Of a stretch of DNA of 64,000 nucleotides, positions 13,001 to 41,300 are shown piece by piece; position 1 is the stretch's first letter, and each line of letters starts with the position of its first letter. Under the pieces are notes generated by a model, which saw nothing but the letters and a program-made list of their open reading frames with translations, ran no database searches and was not told where the DNA came from. The position numbers and the translations under genes are program-made. This DNA is from Platycnemis pennipes (taxonomy: Eukaryota > Arthropoda > Insecta > Odonata > Platycnemididae): positions 73,764,645 to 73,828,644 of the forward strand of contig OW121853.1 in assembly GCA_933228895.1 (NCBI GenBank), given 5' to 3'.

Positions 13001-16000
13001 CTGCCGTTTCAGCAAATATACACCGGGCCTGAGTGACGAGCTTTGTGCAAGAAGAAGACTGTCGATACATTTGCACATTTTTTGGTGAAAATGTTAGTGA
13101 AATGATTGCCACCCAGAACAATTTGCATACCAATCAACAAGAAAAAGAAAGAAAGGAGGAGGCGACAGTTGAAAAGAAAAATGGAGAAAATGAGTAGGTT
13201 GAAACAGGCTAAACCTAAGCTATTTTATGGCATCCTCCTATCCTCCTTTACTGGTAATAATACAAAAGCAAAATAGGGGCCCTATTTTTCCAAAAATAAA
13301 TTACCACCTTCTCCGATATTTGATGAAATAATGACCGAGAAGCGATATATTTTGCTGAGTTTTTGCACAATGTAAACAATATGGTTCACCGCATTGGAGG
13401 TCAAGTTTATGCAAACCTTTACAAGATAAATCCCATTTTGAATGATTTCTTGAAAAACATTTGAGAGAACTACAAAAACAAGTTACTTTGGAATCACTGA
13501 CTCGGGTGGATGGTTTATACACCAAAATATTCAGAATTGGGTGCCCAAACATTTAAATTATGCGATTCCAAACCCAAATATGTGAGAAAAATGCTAATTT
13601 ACTTGGGAAGGAACTCAATCAGTTGTAAGACTTGAAGGCATTGACATGTCAGTTGTCACAAGTCATTCGAGCTTGGTCCCCACTCTCACTCAGGATATGC
13701 TGATGCAAGGATGTGCTATTCGTATCAACAATTACTTTTGTAGGCCTGAGCTATTTGACGTTTTAGCAACTCTTGAGATTGATGCAATCTGAACTGTGCA
13801 AGAGTATACGAAAAATATCCCCCAGAATTTCATGTGCCAAAAGTTGAAAAAAGGGGAAGTAGTTAGGGCCTATCGTGGGAAACAAATGGCTGTGAAGTAG
13901 CGAGACAACCGGGATGTATGCACATAGAGCAGCATGCATAATGCCACGATGATGCCCCTCTATGTGAGGCGACATGTTTTCAAGTATAACACACAAAATT
14001 CAAATACAAAATAACAATTAAAAAGTTAATAATAATAGCCTATTATTGTTTAAAAGCTAATATTTGTTTATAAATTAACTAAATTCGTCAAAAAAGTAAG
14101 AATATGCCCATCTATAAGGCATAAAACCAACTTGGATGGTGATAAATGTGAATATTTTCCCTGTAATCGTGTCATAAACAATGTAAAACGTAATATTTTA
14201 TGATTGTTAAAACAATGTAAATGCCATATTTCACTAAATTTAAGACGAAATAATGTTTCAATGTCCAATTTTTATCTCTAATATGGTTAAATGCCTCTTT
14301 ATTGGCTAATGTATAGAGTTTTTATATATTCATGTAATGAAATAATGTGCTATAATCAATTTTTTTTACTAATTCAATGAAAAAACTTTGAACTATACTC
14401 TAAGAGGTACTAGGAAACATATGCATAGGTTTTATCACATGAAAATCGGTCGGTTTGTTCCCCACGAGGTGGAAGATAAGGAAAAATTTCTCCCCAACCA
14501 AGGGTATAGTTCTTGTGCAGTATAGTCCTAGTCCTATATAGTATAGTATAGTCCTTGTGCAGTCAAGCTTAAAGAGCCGTGTACCTTCACGACACCATTA
14601 TTACTTGTATTAATATGATCTATTATAATACTTTTTAGGGAAAATCCAGCTCAAGTATACCGCCTGGTGAGATGGTTGCAGCGTGAGCTGTTGGTATTGC
14701 TCCCCCTAAACTGCCCTCACCGAACCTTTGTCTTGAAGACCATCATCAACAATGTCTTTCAGCACCCAATCAGGTCACCATTCTTTGCTACCCAACTGCA
14801 ACCGTATCTGGGCACGAACACAAGGCACTTCATCCACGAATTTGCTGAGTATGCCCGCTCACCTTTCGACATGGGAGGTCACGATAGGGCAGCCACTTAC
14901 CTGCCACATGGACCAGCAACTATCGAGGAGGTCGTCCTTAACTCCCCAACCAGCTCAGACTTTTCGGTGGACCACGTGGAAGACTTGCTCAACTCCTCGG
15001 GGAGTGATATTGAGATAATTGAAAGTGGTGATGCCCCCCTGGTGTCACCGGTGGCTGGCCCATCTGGTGTCTCCAGGCCTCGGGTACCTCTCTCACGCAT
15101 CAGGCTGACGAAGCGATCCAATCCCATCCTCCCACTGAGCAATGAGGAGACCCATGAGGTGATCAGCTCCTCGTCATCTGATGAATGCGAGGTTATTGGC
15201 ACCTTCAAGCCACCGACACCCGAGGTCATCGACATCCTGTCTGACGATCCGTCCGACTCTCAACAACCTCCTCTGATAGTGAATGGGGAGGAGGTGCCTA
15301 GGGGACCAGACGAGAGGTTCTCCGATCACACCGTGGAGGAGATTGTCGACCCACAGCCTCCCGACGCATTGGGTCCTGGCATCCTAGATGCCAATCGTCC
15401 CCGGTTGATTGTCAAGATCAAGTCAGGGCGGTTAAATCGAAAGACCAAGAGGCGGAAGCGTAGGCGAAGGGATTCGAGCAGTTCGTGGGGCATAAGCAGC
15501 TCTGAATCGTCAGACAGAGGTGGCCGGAGGCCAAGGTGGGATGGGAGCGACAGTGGGAGTGAGGACTATGATCCCGGAGGGGAGAGGAGGGGCCGTATTC
15601 CAAGCGTGGTGGTGCCACAGCCGAGTTTCAAGGTGGAGCCGAGTGTTTCACCAAGACTGGTGGAGGAGGATGTAGATGCAAGTGATGCCAAGAGGGAAGG
15701 CACGGAACGCCGGTGCTGCAAGAAGAAGAAGAAGAGCAAGCATTCCAGGAAGCACAAAAGGAGCCATCGGACTGCTGAAGATGAAGATTGGGGCGAGGGT
15801 ACGAGTGGGGGCAGCGGAGGGAGTCGGCGTTGCAAGGCATGCCAGCACAGGCACTGCCGCTGTGACCGATTGCGGCACTTAAAGCGCATCAAGAACCACC
15901 ACAGGGAGACGACAACAGAGGAGAGGGAATCTGCATCAGGTTCCTCACGTTCAAGGAGCAAAACGAAAAGACATTCGAAATTTAAGTACAGTGATAGCAG

Positions 16001-16022
16001 ATATTCTGACTCCAGTGGTTGA
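7047..16022 (+). CDS. Topors: E3 ubiquitin/SUMO ligase Topors, four coding exons, 679 aa
   Basis: Exons 7047-7316, 7688-7848, 9463-9687 and 14639-16022 join in phase (0, 2, 2) with GT-AG borders to 679 residues ending in TGA. Residues 60-98 form a C3HC4 RING finger (C60, C63, C76, H78, C81, C84, C95, C98); exon 1 ends between the sixth and seventh ligands. A block at about residues 229-306, with FIHEFAEYARSPFDM, is the conserved Topors region C-terminal to the RING. Hydrophobic-acidic motifs IEIIES (about 343) and EVIDILSDD (about 414) look like SUMO-interacting motifs. The C-terminal third is Arg/Ser/Lys-rich with KRRKRRRR near 488 and Cys/His/Lys clusters, fitting nuclear speckle localisation. 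Topors proteins transfer ubiquitin and SUMO to nuclear substrates such as p53 and, in flies, act in insulator function. The first ATG is assumed; several in-frame ATGs follow. Intron 3 (4.95 kb) is full of transposon remains. Confidence 0.92.
9791..9964. mobile_element. Tigger/pogo-like MITE in Topors intron 3
   Basis: About 174 bp flanked by TA, beginning CAGTCAAGCCCACTTATA and ending as an imperfect inverted copy (TTATAAACGGGCATTACCG). Internal repeats of TTATAACAAAG resemble the ends of pogo/Tigger elements of the Tc1-mariner superfamily. It carries no coding capacity. Confidence 0.65.
10774..11229. mobile_element. Non-autonomous DNA transposon with CCGTATTTGCTC-type ends
   Basis: The left end ACCGTATTTGCTCAAATCT and the right end TTTTGTGCAAATACAG are imperfect inverted copies bounding about 456 bp with no reading frame. 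The right end is itself part of a hairpin (14-bp arms GTGCAAATACAGAA and TTCTGTATTTGCAC, about 11218-11263). Confidence 0.5.
11517..11600. repeat. Clustered GC-rich palindromes next to a TTAA
   Basis: After TTAA comes the perfect palindrome GCGGCTATAGCCGC, then GCTCCCC-AGGC-GGGGAGC, then a partial copy of the first word (CATAGCCGCG). The arrangement TTAA, short spacer, GC-rich palindrome resembles the end of the piggyBac element at 28306, so this may be the left end of the piggyBac fossil at 12.9-14.0 kb. No matching right end was found. Confidence 0.4.
12940..13970 (+). pseudogene. piggyBac transposase fossil in Topors intron 3
   Basis: Piggybac-type segments appear in order on the plus strand across many frameshifts and stops. 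At about 12975-13135 a segment resembles the N-terminal part of the family (YTGPE, then VDTFAHFFGENVSEMIATQ). At about 13530-13600 comes QTFKLCDSKPKYV. At about 13715-13850 come INNYFCRPELFDVL, the counterpart of the DNFYTS segment that carries a catalytic Asp, and then KLKKGEVV. At about 13895-13945 RDNRDV precedes MHNAT, as in the WRDKRDV...H motif. The catalytic Asp in the third block reads Asn. This copy is far more decayed than the element at 28306 and cannot encode protein. Confidence 0.75.
13975..14638 (+). other. 3' part of Topors intron 3
   Basis: AT-rich, with a short direct repeat of TATAGT...CTTGTGCAGT words at about 14505-14570. Nothing coding was seen before the acceptor CTTTTTAG at 14638. 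Confidence 0.5.
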
Positions 16023-16253
16023 CAGGACCTGCTCTGTCCATGTGCGTGCTCTCGCTCATTTCTCCCTCCCCTTGACCGGGTTCATATTTTTCTTGAGGTT
16101 GGTCAATTTTTTAAAAATTTTTATTTAAGTTCTCCGTTGACGAGTGATGCATTAATGGAACAGAGGATCATTGGCCACCACAAGTTTTGTAAATACTGAA
16201 AATTCTTGTTCACCTTGGTTTTATGATGATAATGGATATTAATGGAACTCGTA

Positions 16254-16278
16254 AATAAATATATATAAGGCGAATAAA
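16254..16278 (+). terminator. Topors polyadenylation signals
   Basis: Two AATAAA hexamers at 16254-16259 and 16273-16278 lie 232-256 bp after the Topors stop codon. Cleavage 10-30 bp after them would place the 3' end close to, or inside, the DIMT1 3' UTR on the other strand. Confidence 0.6.
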
Positions 16279-16314
16279 AATTTTGGAACTCTTTAACAAA
16301 AATCGTCTCACACA

Positions 16315-16320
16315 TTTATT
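16315..16320 (-). terminator. DIMT1 polyadenylation signal
   Basis: Minus-strand AATAAA only 33 bp beyond the DIMT1 stop codon (16353-16355). Cleavage downstream would put the DIMT1 3' end at about 16285-16305, abutting or overlapping the Topors 3' end. Confidence 0.55.
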
Positions 16321-16352
16321 TACCTTAATTTGTACATTCAAGATATAATCAT

Positions 16353-32717
<16,365 letters not shown>

Positions 32718-33548
32718 TTAATAGCAATTGCCCATCGCTACCAAAAAACCCATTGAGACATAAACAACACGTGGGGAGACGCAATCCGATCGTCATTGGG
32801 AGTTATTGTAGTTTTTCACGTGCACACAGCAGCCATGATGGCAGCACACGAGCTTAATAAGCGCTCAAATTGAAATTAGCAAATTAAGATACACAGTTAA
32901 ATATCACAACCATGAAATTCTGCCACTAAAAATGATAGGACATTATTTAATTTTGGTTGATAAATGTAAAATGTATCCTACAGAGACTAGTAGGAAGCCG
33001 CAAAGTTCTAGAGCTCATATCTAATTTTCTTATTTCTCTTTAAAGAGATAAGAAGATGCTTCTGTTATCTAAAGAAACCCTTACTTCAAATGAATTAGTT
33101 AGTACAAAAAAATTATTCCATCAAACGCATGAATTCATATTCTTAATGTGATTTATTAAAAAATATGGCAATTATAAAGGCCAATAATAATTTATCCATT
33201 TGCCAGAAGGTACTTGGCAAATGACAAATGTATATGTAGACAAAAAGACATAATGGCCTGATGAATAAAATCGTAATATAATCGAAGGACAAGAGAATGG
33301 GACAGTGGAAAACGGAGGCATTGTATTAGATACATGGCAAAAGTTGTTAAGGATTTGGGGAGAATTTTGTACACATGAAGAGGTAAACTGATAAGAGAAG
33401 CAAGTGCAGAGGAGCGTCACTCCAGTCTTGGGATTGTTGACTATGATCATACTACTACTGCTTGTTAATCTTATCATAAGACAGTGATTGTGTAGATTTT
33501 TGTAAATCATAATAATTATCAGCTTTCAAGGCTTTTTCGGGGGGGTTC

Positions 33549-34070
33549 AATGGTTTACTCGGAACCGAAATTGCAGTTTTGTACACGAAAACGTTAGATG
33601 GAAACGAAAAATGAATTTTAGTAAAAAAATTAATATTCTAACCACAACCATTCGCTCATTAATCAAAAATTAAAATAAGCAAAATGTGACGCCCACCGAA
33701 GAAGCTGCTTTGATATCATTGGCGTCATTTTCCTACCGTCCTTGGCTGCTTTTAGGAGAAGGGAAGGGAGTGGAGGGGGGTTCTCGGAATGTCTGCTCTC
33801 ACAGATCCTGTCGCAACCGCTCCGGTTGGCAGAGTCAGCTATGTACCCCCCATTGCGACAAGGCGAAGTAGCTTCGCGGGCTCAGTTGTGATTGGACGAA
33901 GTCGATGACGTCAGAGGTTGCACTTTTCCGAAAGGGTTAAAAACATTAGTTTTTCGCCGCTTATAACTCGAGAAATAATTGACGGATCAAAAAACGGAAA
34001 AATACGAGTCTTTTTATTTTACAAACTCTATCAGATTCGGAAGTAAAAAAATATGGTAAACGACCCCATT
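33549..34070 (-). mobile_element. 530-bp inverted-end repeat family, copy 1
   Basis: Homologous over its length to 46076-46612 and 50854-51390 but in the opposite orientation. Shared internal words include CCAATCACAACTGAGCCCGC (as reverse complement here), TTATAACTCGAGAAATAATT and GACGTCA. The ends (GGTTTACTCGG and GGTAAACGACCCCATT) are inverted to each other. No coding potential. Confidence 0.75.
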
Positions 34071-34188
34071 ATGACTGTACCCCTCAAAAATATTTTTAAC
34101 TAGGGACTAAGGTTACTGGTTTGGAGCATGGAATGAGGCCCCAAAAAAAGGCTTTTTTGGGGGCGTGTTCAATGATTCGGACCTTGGA

Positions 34189-34205
34189 GGGGGGGGGGGG
34201 GGGGG
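34189..34205 (+). repeat. 17-base G homopolymer
   Basis: A run of G followed by TTGAACCCCACTCCC. Length may vary or be misassembled. Confidence 0.9.
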
Positions 34206-35117
34206 TTGAACCCCACTCCCTCCTCACACTCCCTTCCCCCACCCCGCTCGCTATGGCCTTGTCAGATTTGAAGCTAGCTTAGACACCTTTATTCCTCCGG
34301 GCAGTTGCTGTGCGCTTAGTAGATTAGAGCAGTCTATCCTATTACGTCGAAATAGGGTTATTACTGTGAATATGGTTTCTGGTCGTAAATATGGCTAGCT
34401 AATAATGTGACGAATGAATGGTTTTTCCCTAGCCTTAATCATTCAAATCTTAACACTAACTTTTTAGAGCTTAAAGCTTAAGACTTTCAGCAGAGGAAAA
34501 GGTGTAGAAATTATTGGATTCACCCTAAAATATTTCTATGCATAAAAACACTGTAAAATTCCTAAGCACCTCACACAATGAAAAGCTCAATCGCTAATTT
34601 GAATAATCGGATCATAATGACAAATTCATGGCATTAGATATTACTGAGCAATGTCCACTGACATATCACAGTTTATAAAGACGGAGAGAACTTCAGGTCT
34701 CTGGGTCAATAACACAATTCTTGCAGATGATGATCTTGGGGATTGATTTTTTAATAATTTTTTGAGCACAGTTCTCTGGAATTTTTTAGAAGCATTATTA
34801 AATTCATTAAATAACCATGCTCCCACCCACATCTATTCATTGAGAAAAATATTTTACTCATTCTTGCCATGGATTTCTAGTGGTCCTTCTGAACAATGTA
34901 ACCTCATACTATAAAATTATCGGACAAAATATATGTATGTGAGTGATGAAACACAAAAATTGATGAATTATTAGCTCTATATCACAACTCTGTCTCAGTG
35001 ACTCGGAAAAAGCTGATGGCCGTGTGATAGCATTCATGGTCAAGTTACTTTATATCTTCATAAATTTATTTTCATAACTGAAACAAAATAACCCATGCTT
35101 TTAATTATGTTTCACTG

Positions 35118-35230
35118 GTGGAGGTAGGTGGTCAAGTTGGTAAATCACTGATTTGGCAACTCAAAAGGACACAGGTTCGAATCACACTTAGGGCATGGAC
35201 GTTGCATCTTTGGATTAAGGTAGGCCATGT
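35118..35230 (+). mobile_element. tRNA-derived SINE fragment
   Basis: GAGGTAGGTGGTCAAGTTGG (A-box-like) and CAGGTTCGAATCAC (B-box-like) at SINE spacing. Confidence 0.5.
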
Positions 35231-35835
35231 GATATGATATACTATAGTTTAAGCAGTTGGGAAACATTAAAGCTTATAAGTAGGGATTATAATCCCTACT
35301 TACTCCTCTACTTTTCATAAGTTTTCACATTTCATGGTGGAAGCTAGGAACTAAATCAAGTACTGTTCCAGTGGTAAGCGAAATTCACACATCTGAATAA
35401 GCCTCTTTGTGCTATGGGTCAAAATATCAGCTTTTGCTCCTCATACTACCAGTGCCAATGGATGTGCTAAATAATGAAATACTGGCTCTTGCATGGAACA
35501 AAAATAAAATATTATTAGCGAAACAAATTTCGACTACTTATACATTAAACCAATTTAATAGCCAACAAATATTTGATTTGTAATTGAAATTACAGGTATT
35601 TCCAATTGATAGCTACAAAATTAAAATTTGTTTCTTAAGGGTTACACTTTTGCTAAAATCCTAGTTGCACTTCTCATCCAACTAAAATTTACTAAATTTC
35701 ATTCGCTGGCTTCTCATCGCTTAAATTTGGTGGCACTTTAAGAGATAAGGATAGTATTTCCTCTCCCAGTCTCACAAATGGCAAATGAAGGATTCAAAAA
35801 GGAATCCAGCCGTATTTCAAGCTAATATTCCAAGC

Positions 35836-35925
35836 TGTCTCAACCAGCTGGATTTCAGCTGTATACCCCAGCTGGAATCCAGGCAATTTGTGCAGCTGAA
35901 ATCCAGGCTGGAATCCAGCTGGCTT
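35836..35925. repeat. Cluster of five CAGCTG motifs in TCCAGCTGGA-type repeats
   Basis: CAGCTG occurs at 35845, 35856, 35869, 35893 and 35916, in degenerate copies of CAGCTGGAATCCAG. CAGCTG is an E-box recognised by bHLH factors, but tandem decay of one palindromic word would give the same picture. Confidence 0.6.
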
Positions 35926-36889
35926 GCTATCTGGGCATGTATTAACATTTTTGCTGTGAAGGACGCACCGGTACGTCCACCTAAATCTAGCCCCTTAAGC
36001 GGAGGATGCATCTGTGCGTCCTCTATTCATGAAAAAAAAAATTACTGCTGATCAAGGCAAACATATTTCATGCTTGGGGCCCACAGTGAAAAGTGTTAAT
36101 CACACCAAATCCTCTAAAAACTGCAACTACCTTACAGGGCGACAATTCTATATCAAAAGTTTAGACATTATGTCATAGGCTAATCCCCTACCAACAGGGG
36201 TACCACACTGCCAACATTTTGTCATCTTCTATTTTTGGCTCTAATCCTTTGACAGAAAGAAACAGGGCTGAATGACATGGTCACATTTCCTTCCATTTGT
36301 AGAACAACACTGAAATAGTAACTCAGTTGAAACAATAAAATTAAAGGTAATTATTTGGAGAAATTAATACTCAACATAATACTCCTCTCAGAAGGGTGAG
36401 ACTCACATATAGGGGAGAAAGGAAGAAATGATTTTGAATTCACATTTTATATAAATCCTTTCTGGAAGGAACAAAGCATATCCATAACTACTTGTTTCTT
36501 ATTGAGGAGACAAGGGGTCCAATCTAAATCTTAAGTGATTATTGCACCTTCTCCTTGCTCTGCTTCATGACTTCTGATTACATGGCTTGCCCATCTTCCA
36601 ATTACTTCGAAATGATCAGCCCCATTTGATAGATATCTCAAATACATGTATTGACTGGATATTTTTTCATTTGGCTTTCTTTCAAATTTCTCTATTCTTC
36701 CTATCCTTAAAATAAATAAGGGTTTTCATCATACTCTTGCAAAATGAGTCTACAGATCACTAGAGTTTATCAACATAAAAAATGATTATTCAGCTGTTAA
36801 TGTGATTCCAAAACTTGTACGAATAGGTGATTTCAAAAGGGCAGCAACAACTATAAGAATTTGGTGGAAATAATTAGGACACAACAGGA

Positions 36890-38316
36890 ATAATTTTCAG
36901 TTGTCTTTATTCATTAACTACAAGACATTCATTGTCCTTGAATACTCATAGGTTAAAAAGAGGTATTTATGATTTGTTCTGATAGGACTATTTTCACATA
37001 GAAAATAAAATATTATGCAGGACAAATATACTTACATTATTTACTTAAAACTTTCTTACAAATCAGCCTTCTACAAAATTTGTACACTTTTTACAGTTTT
37101 CATTTAACTTAACTGACATATTTGCCATGCAGCACATAAATAGTGGCTTTCACCCATAATATTTTACAAAATACACAAACTGGCACAATGTCATTCAGTA
37201 TAAATACAATGAGTTTTGTGAAAATAATGAACAACCACATAAATATTGAATTCACAAAGGGTATGATTTTCGTGAGACGGACGAGTGACAAGAAAACAAA
37301 AGAGTGATGAGCAAATGGAAATCCATGAAAATAATGACCCCTCCCCTCTTTTGGGACCGTTTTCTCAAAGCCAAAATCAACGGAACTGCGTACATATTTT
37401 ATGGCATCCCTTAAACCACAAACCTTCAGTAAAAAAAAAAAGGATATGGTAGGATGGTTTTTCATTGGAAGGGTCTTCTTCCATATCAAGCAATGAGAAT
37501 GAACATGAATTGACTATTAAACTTTGAGAAATGGACCCATGGCATCCACTGTCTTCATCAATAGATTCACCAAGTGATCAATAAATCACAACTTCCGTTC
37601 TTGAGAGTCAAATGGATGTATTCAAATGGGTGACACTGAACTGTAGAGGTTCAGTTAACCTATGGAGGGACAATTACATTTGGGACACATTTTTCTTCAG
37701 GCATAGGTACATTAACAAGTAAGAAAAACAGAGGCAATTCCCCACAGGATGAGGACAGCCGGACAGGTACTTTCAGTTGCAGGGTTTTTCACTTAGAATT
37801 CATGACTTCTCCACACCAAGGCAGTTTCTTGACTGTCTTCCGTCATCTCCGAAGTTCATCAAAGAAGTTAACCACCACAGTTGACTACACTTTTGCAAGA
37901 GTAAATGCACAATAATTAAGCAGAATACTGTCAACGTTTGGGTGCTCACTGAAGTAAGCCACACAGGGTCAATTCACTTCATTTCCGGAGAGAATACCAT
38001 GGCATCACCGATGACGAAATGGGATTCCCTGATCCATTCTTGAATACTGATCTAGTTTTGATACTGAAGAGAAAAGTGGCTATTGAAAATGATCCTGAAA
38101 TAACCCAACGAATGAGGGATTGGTAACATAGCACCATAAATGGAAGAAATCTCAGCACAGGACCCTGCATCAAAAGAAAGAAGAATAATGTTGAGTAATC
38201 ATGTTTGTGTCTACCTCTACGGAATAAATAAATGCCTCAATGGTGAAAAGTTGGATGATTGAGAACTACATTAATTTCAGTCAAAACAAACACAAGTTTC
38301 TTTCTGAGACTTACCA
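36890..38316 (-). other. Presumed ptc 3' UTR with a small intron
   Basis: Four bases after the ptc stop codon the minus strand has a donor (GTAAGT, 38314-38309), and a pyrimidine-rich tract ending TTTTGATGCAG provides an acceptor at 38165. This would remove a 150-bp intron from the 3' UTR. A minus-strand AATAAA at 36906-36911 is the nearest clear poly(A) signal found, which would give a UTR of about 1.3 kb. The junction is too close to the stop to trigger nonsense-mediated decay. Confidence 0.5.
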
Positions 38317-41300
38317 CTAGGAGTATTTTCCAGAACCTGCATCTGAGGATGAATCTGTACCAGATGTATGATCGTGATACCTTCTAACTCTTATTGGTTC
38401 TCTTTCTATGCTGCCTGAAAGAAAAACATGAAAATTTAGCACAACAAAGATATTAACCCAACTATGCCATTTCTAGCCATGTCTATCATTACTTTTTGAA
38501 ATAACATTTTTACTTCCATAATGTACAAAACTTTCTCAGTATATACATGAAACTTCAACAACTGAACCAAGGATTGAGGTAGAGTTCTACATATTACTGA
38601 CTACTTAGTGTCCAACCTCAGTCAAACAAAAACAATATTTATTAAAAATCCGACTAAAGTGACATTCAATAAGAAAAAACATGAAGCCTTTTCAAAGTGT
38701 AGTCACTGATTAACAATATCACTGGAAAACCATCTAAAAGCAATTACCAAAACTTTATTAGTGGACAGTAGCACAAAGAATTTAATGTTCTGTTATAAAT
38801 ACCCAGGCCAAAGGAAGAATAGAAGGAAACTCAATAAAACATTAAATGTAACCGAAGTGGAAACTTTCTAAGCATAGTATATTATTAGTAGTAGTTTTCT
38901 TCCAGATGGTCTCCAAGTCAAATTACAAAAAGTTTCCCCCTGTGTAATTTATCGTAAAGGAATTTCATCAAGATATGAGTAACTCAAGTGTTGAAAAAAA
39001 ATGTCTCCTCATATGCAATAGTTATGTGAGATCTTATGGATAATCAAGGAAGTCAAATAGGTAGAAGAACAAAGTGGATGTAGATCAAGTCAATCATGTG
39101 CAGACAATATAGAAAAAATTATCATAAGCTAGGGAACTCCATGTCACTTAATCGATCTAAGAAAAGCATTCAAATTTGATTCCCTCAATAAATTATGGAC
39201 AACAATTAATGATGTACATTAACACAGTGAAAGATTTATGTTAGAGATTATAAAAAGATAGGAAATTCTCCCTCTGCACCATTCCCACAAACAAATGGTC
39301 AAAAAAATGCTGTTGCCCCTCCCACACATCATTTAAAATGTATTTGCAAGCAGTTGAAGTAGACTTAGCAAGTGCCAACCAAAAAAATGAAAGTATTGGG
39401 AAGGAATATCGTAAGAATCCCACAACGAAAAGATCAAAAGAGAGCAACGGTATTGGAAATGGCAGAGAACTTACTTGATAGGGGTCCATGAACCTCCAGT
39501 TTCACCTTGGCTGTGGCTGTAACTTTAGTTGTTGTGACATGGGGCACTGAAGATGTAGTTGATGTTGTGGTACATTGACCCGGAGGAGGAGTTGCACCTG
39601 AAGTTTCACTGGATGAGGAGACTGATGATGAGCATTCGGAATGCTGCTGACTACCCTGCTACGGAAGAGAAGGGAGAGACATTCATTAAATACATGATAG
39701 AAAAACATACCTCCCCATACGCATATCACTATCAGAGAGGATATATTGAGGGTAGATCATGAGGCTATACAGAAAGGTAGTTTTTTTTAAAACCATACTT
39801 GCTAACACATTAAAAAAATCAATTATATAAATTGAATGTCTACCCTTAAGTAGATTTATCCTTCATAAAAATATAGTTTAAAATGGGATTGTGAAAAGAG
39901 CATTGTCTATTTAGCCAAGATGGGAATGCATGGTGCAAAAATATATAATTGTCAAGTACTCCTAAAGCGAATACACCTAAAACTGAATTGTCAAGTTATC
40001 AGCTGACAGGGAATACAATATATAATTGGAACCACAGAAACTAAAACCTATAAATAAAGAATATCTGTCATATGCAGTAGGGTTATTCGAACATAATCCA
40101 ATTTCAAGTGCATGTTACACATTTCCCCCTTCCTCCCCTATAATTAGAACAGTTCCGTATTCCCCACAGGATTATCCGCTTCGACCAGCGAAATGACGTC
40201 GACAGAAACTCACCTTGTTCTGCGAATTTGAGGGCGATGGGGGTCTCCCGGAAGGTGGATGGTGGTAGGACGTGGTGGTCGTCGTCTCGAGCACCAACTC
40301 CGGCTGCACCAGGATGGTTTGCTGCTGCTGTTGCTGCCCGTCGCCCGACATGCCTCCTCCTCCGAGCCCTTGGTTGCTCGCCGCCGAGTTCCACGAGCCC
40401 TCCTCCGTGATCGTGGTGAGGGAAGGCTCGCGCCTGCGCAGGGGAATGGGCCCCGAGGCCCTGCCCCGACTGCCGTGGCACAGGATGTGCCCGCTCGACC
40501 ACGAGCGATCCTGGTCCCGCGGGCCCCCACGGCGGTGCTTGGGCAGGGGCGACGGCTCCGGGGACGTGGACGGCGTTGACATGCGCTCGGGATTGTCGTG
40601 GGGAATAATCTGCAGAGGAGGATGGACAAAGCAGTGAGCACACGGCAACTGAACTGCATATCAAAAATGGCCACCATAAAAAAAAACATGGACTCTTATT
40701 AGGGTTCCTCCATCGAAAAAAGAGACTCCACTCGAAGATAAAGATATCCACTCTCATTTGTGTGCGACGTAAAAGCCAAAGTTACATGAAGGCTAATGAA
40801 GGGGACTGGACTTTTTCAGGTGGTGGCGCGCAGCACTGAAAATTCATCAATAAAGTCAGAGAATATGGAGACACGAATGGAACTTATTTTTGCGAATGAA
40901 GTCAATTTTACTTATTGGCAGAAATGTGGTTAAGAACCAATAATTTATTTTCCTTTCTATTGTTGTATTACTCAAACAAGCCTTGATGACCTTTTTCTAT
41001 AATATTACATAAAAATTTGCATAAATATCACTTACTGTGAACGTTTTATTGCGTTTTGAAATATTTCCGGACAAACGTTTTTTCACCGAAATTTCATTTA
41101 TTTCCGCTTTTTTGAGACGAAATCCACTATTTTATTCACCGAAATTCAGGAATGTTCATCACCATTTTTCGCCAGCTCTAGATATAGTCAAAGTTGTGAT
41201 TGGTTGGTTGTTTTCACACATCCAAACCCGTAATTCACACATCTCTCGACAAACACCAATTAGAGGATTATATGAACCTCCCCACATATGCTCCACACAG

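Noticed and set aside
37109..37489. 126-codon hydrophobic frame on the minus strand
   Set aside because: Lies in the presumed ptc 3' UTR; no family resemblance and no splice signals linking it to an upstream exon.
40104..40757. Alternative frames overlapping the ptc tail exon on both strands
   Set aside because: The frame starting IIPHDNPERMSTPS joins in phase with neighbouring exons and matches Patched; the others are shadows of its GC-rich composition.
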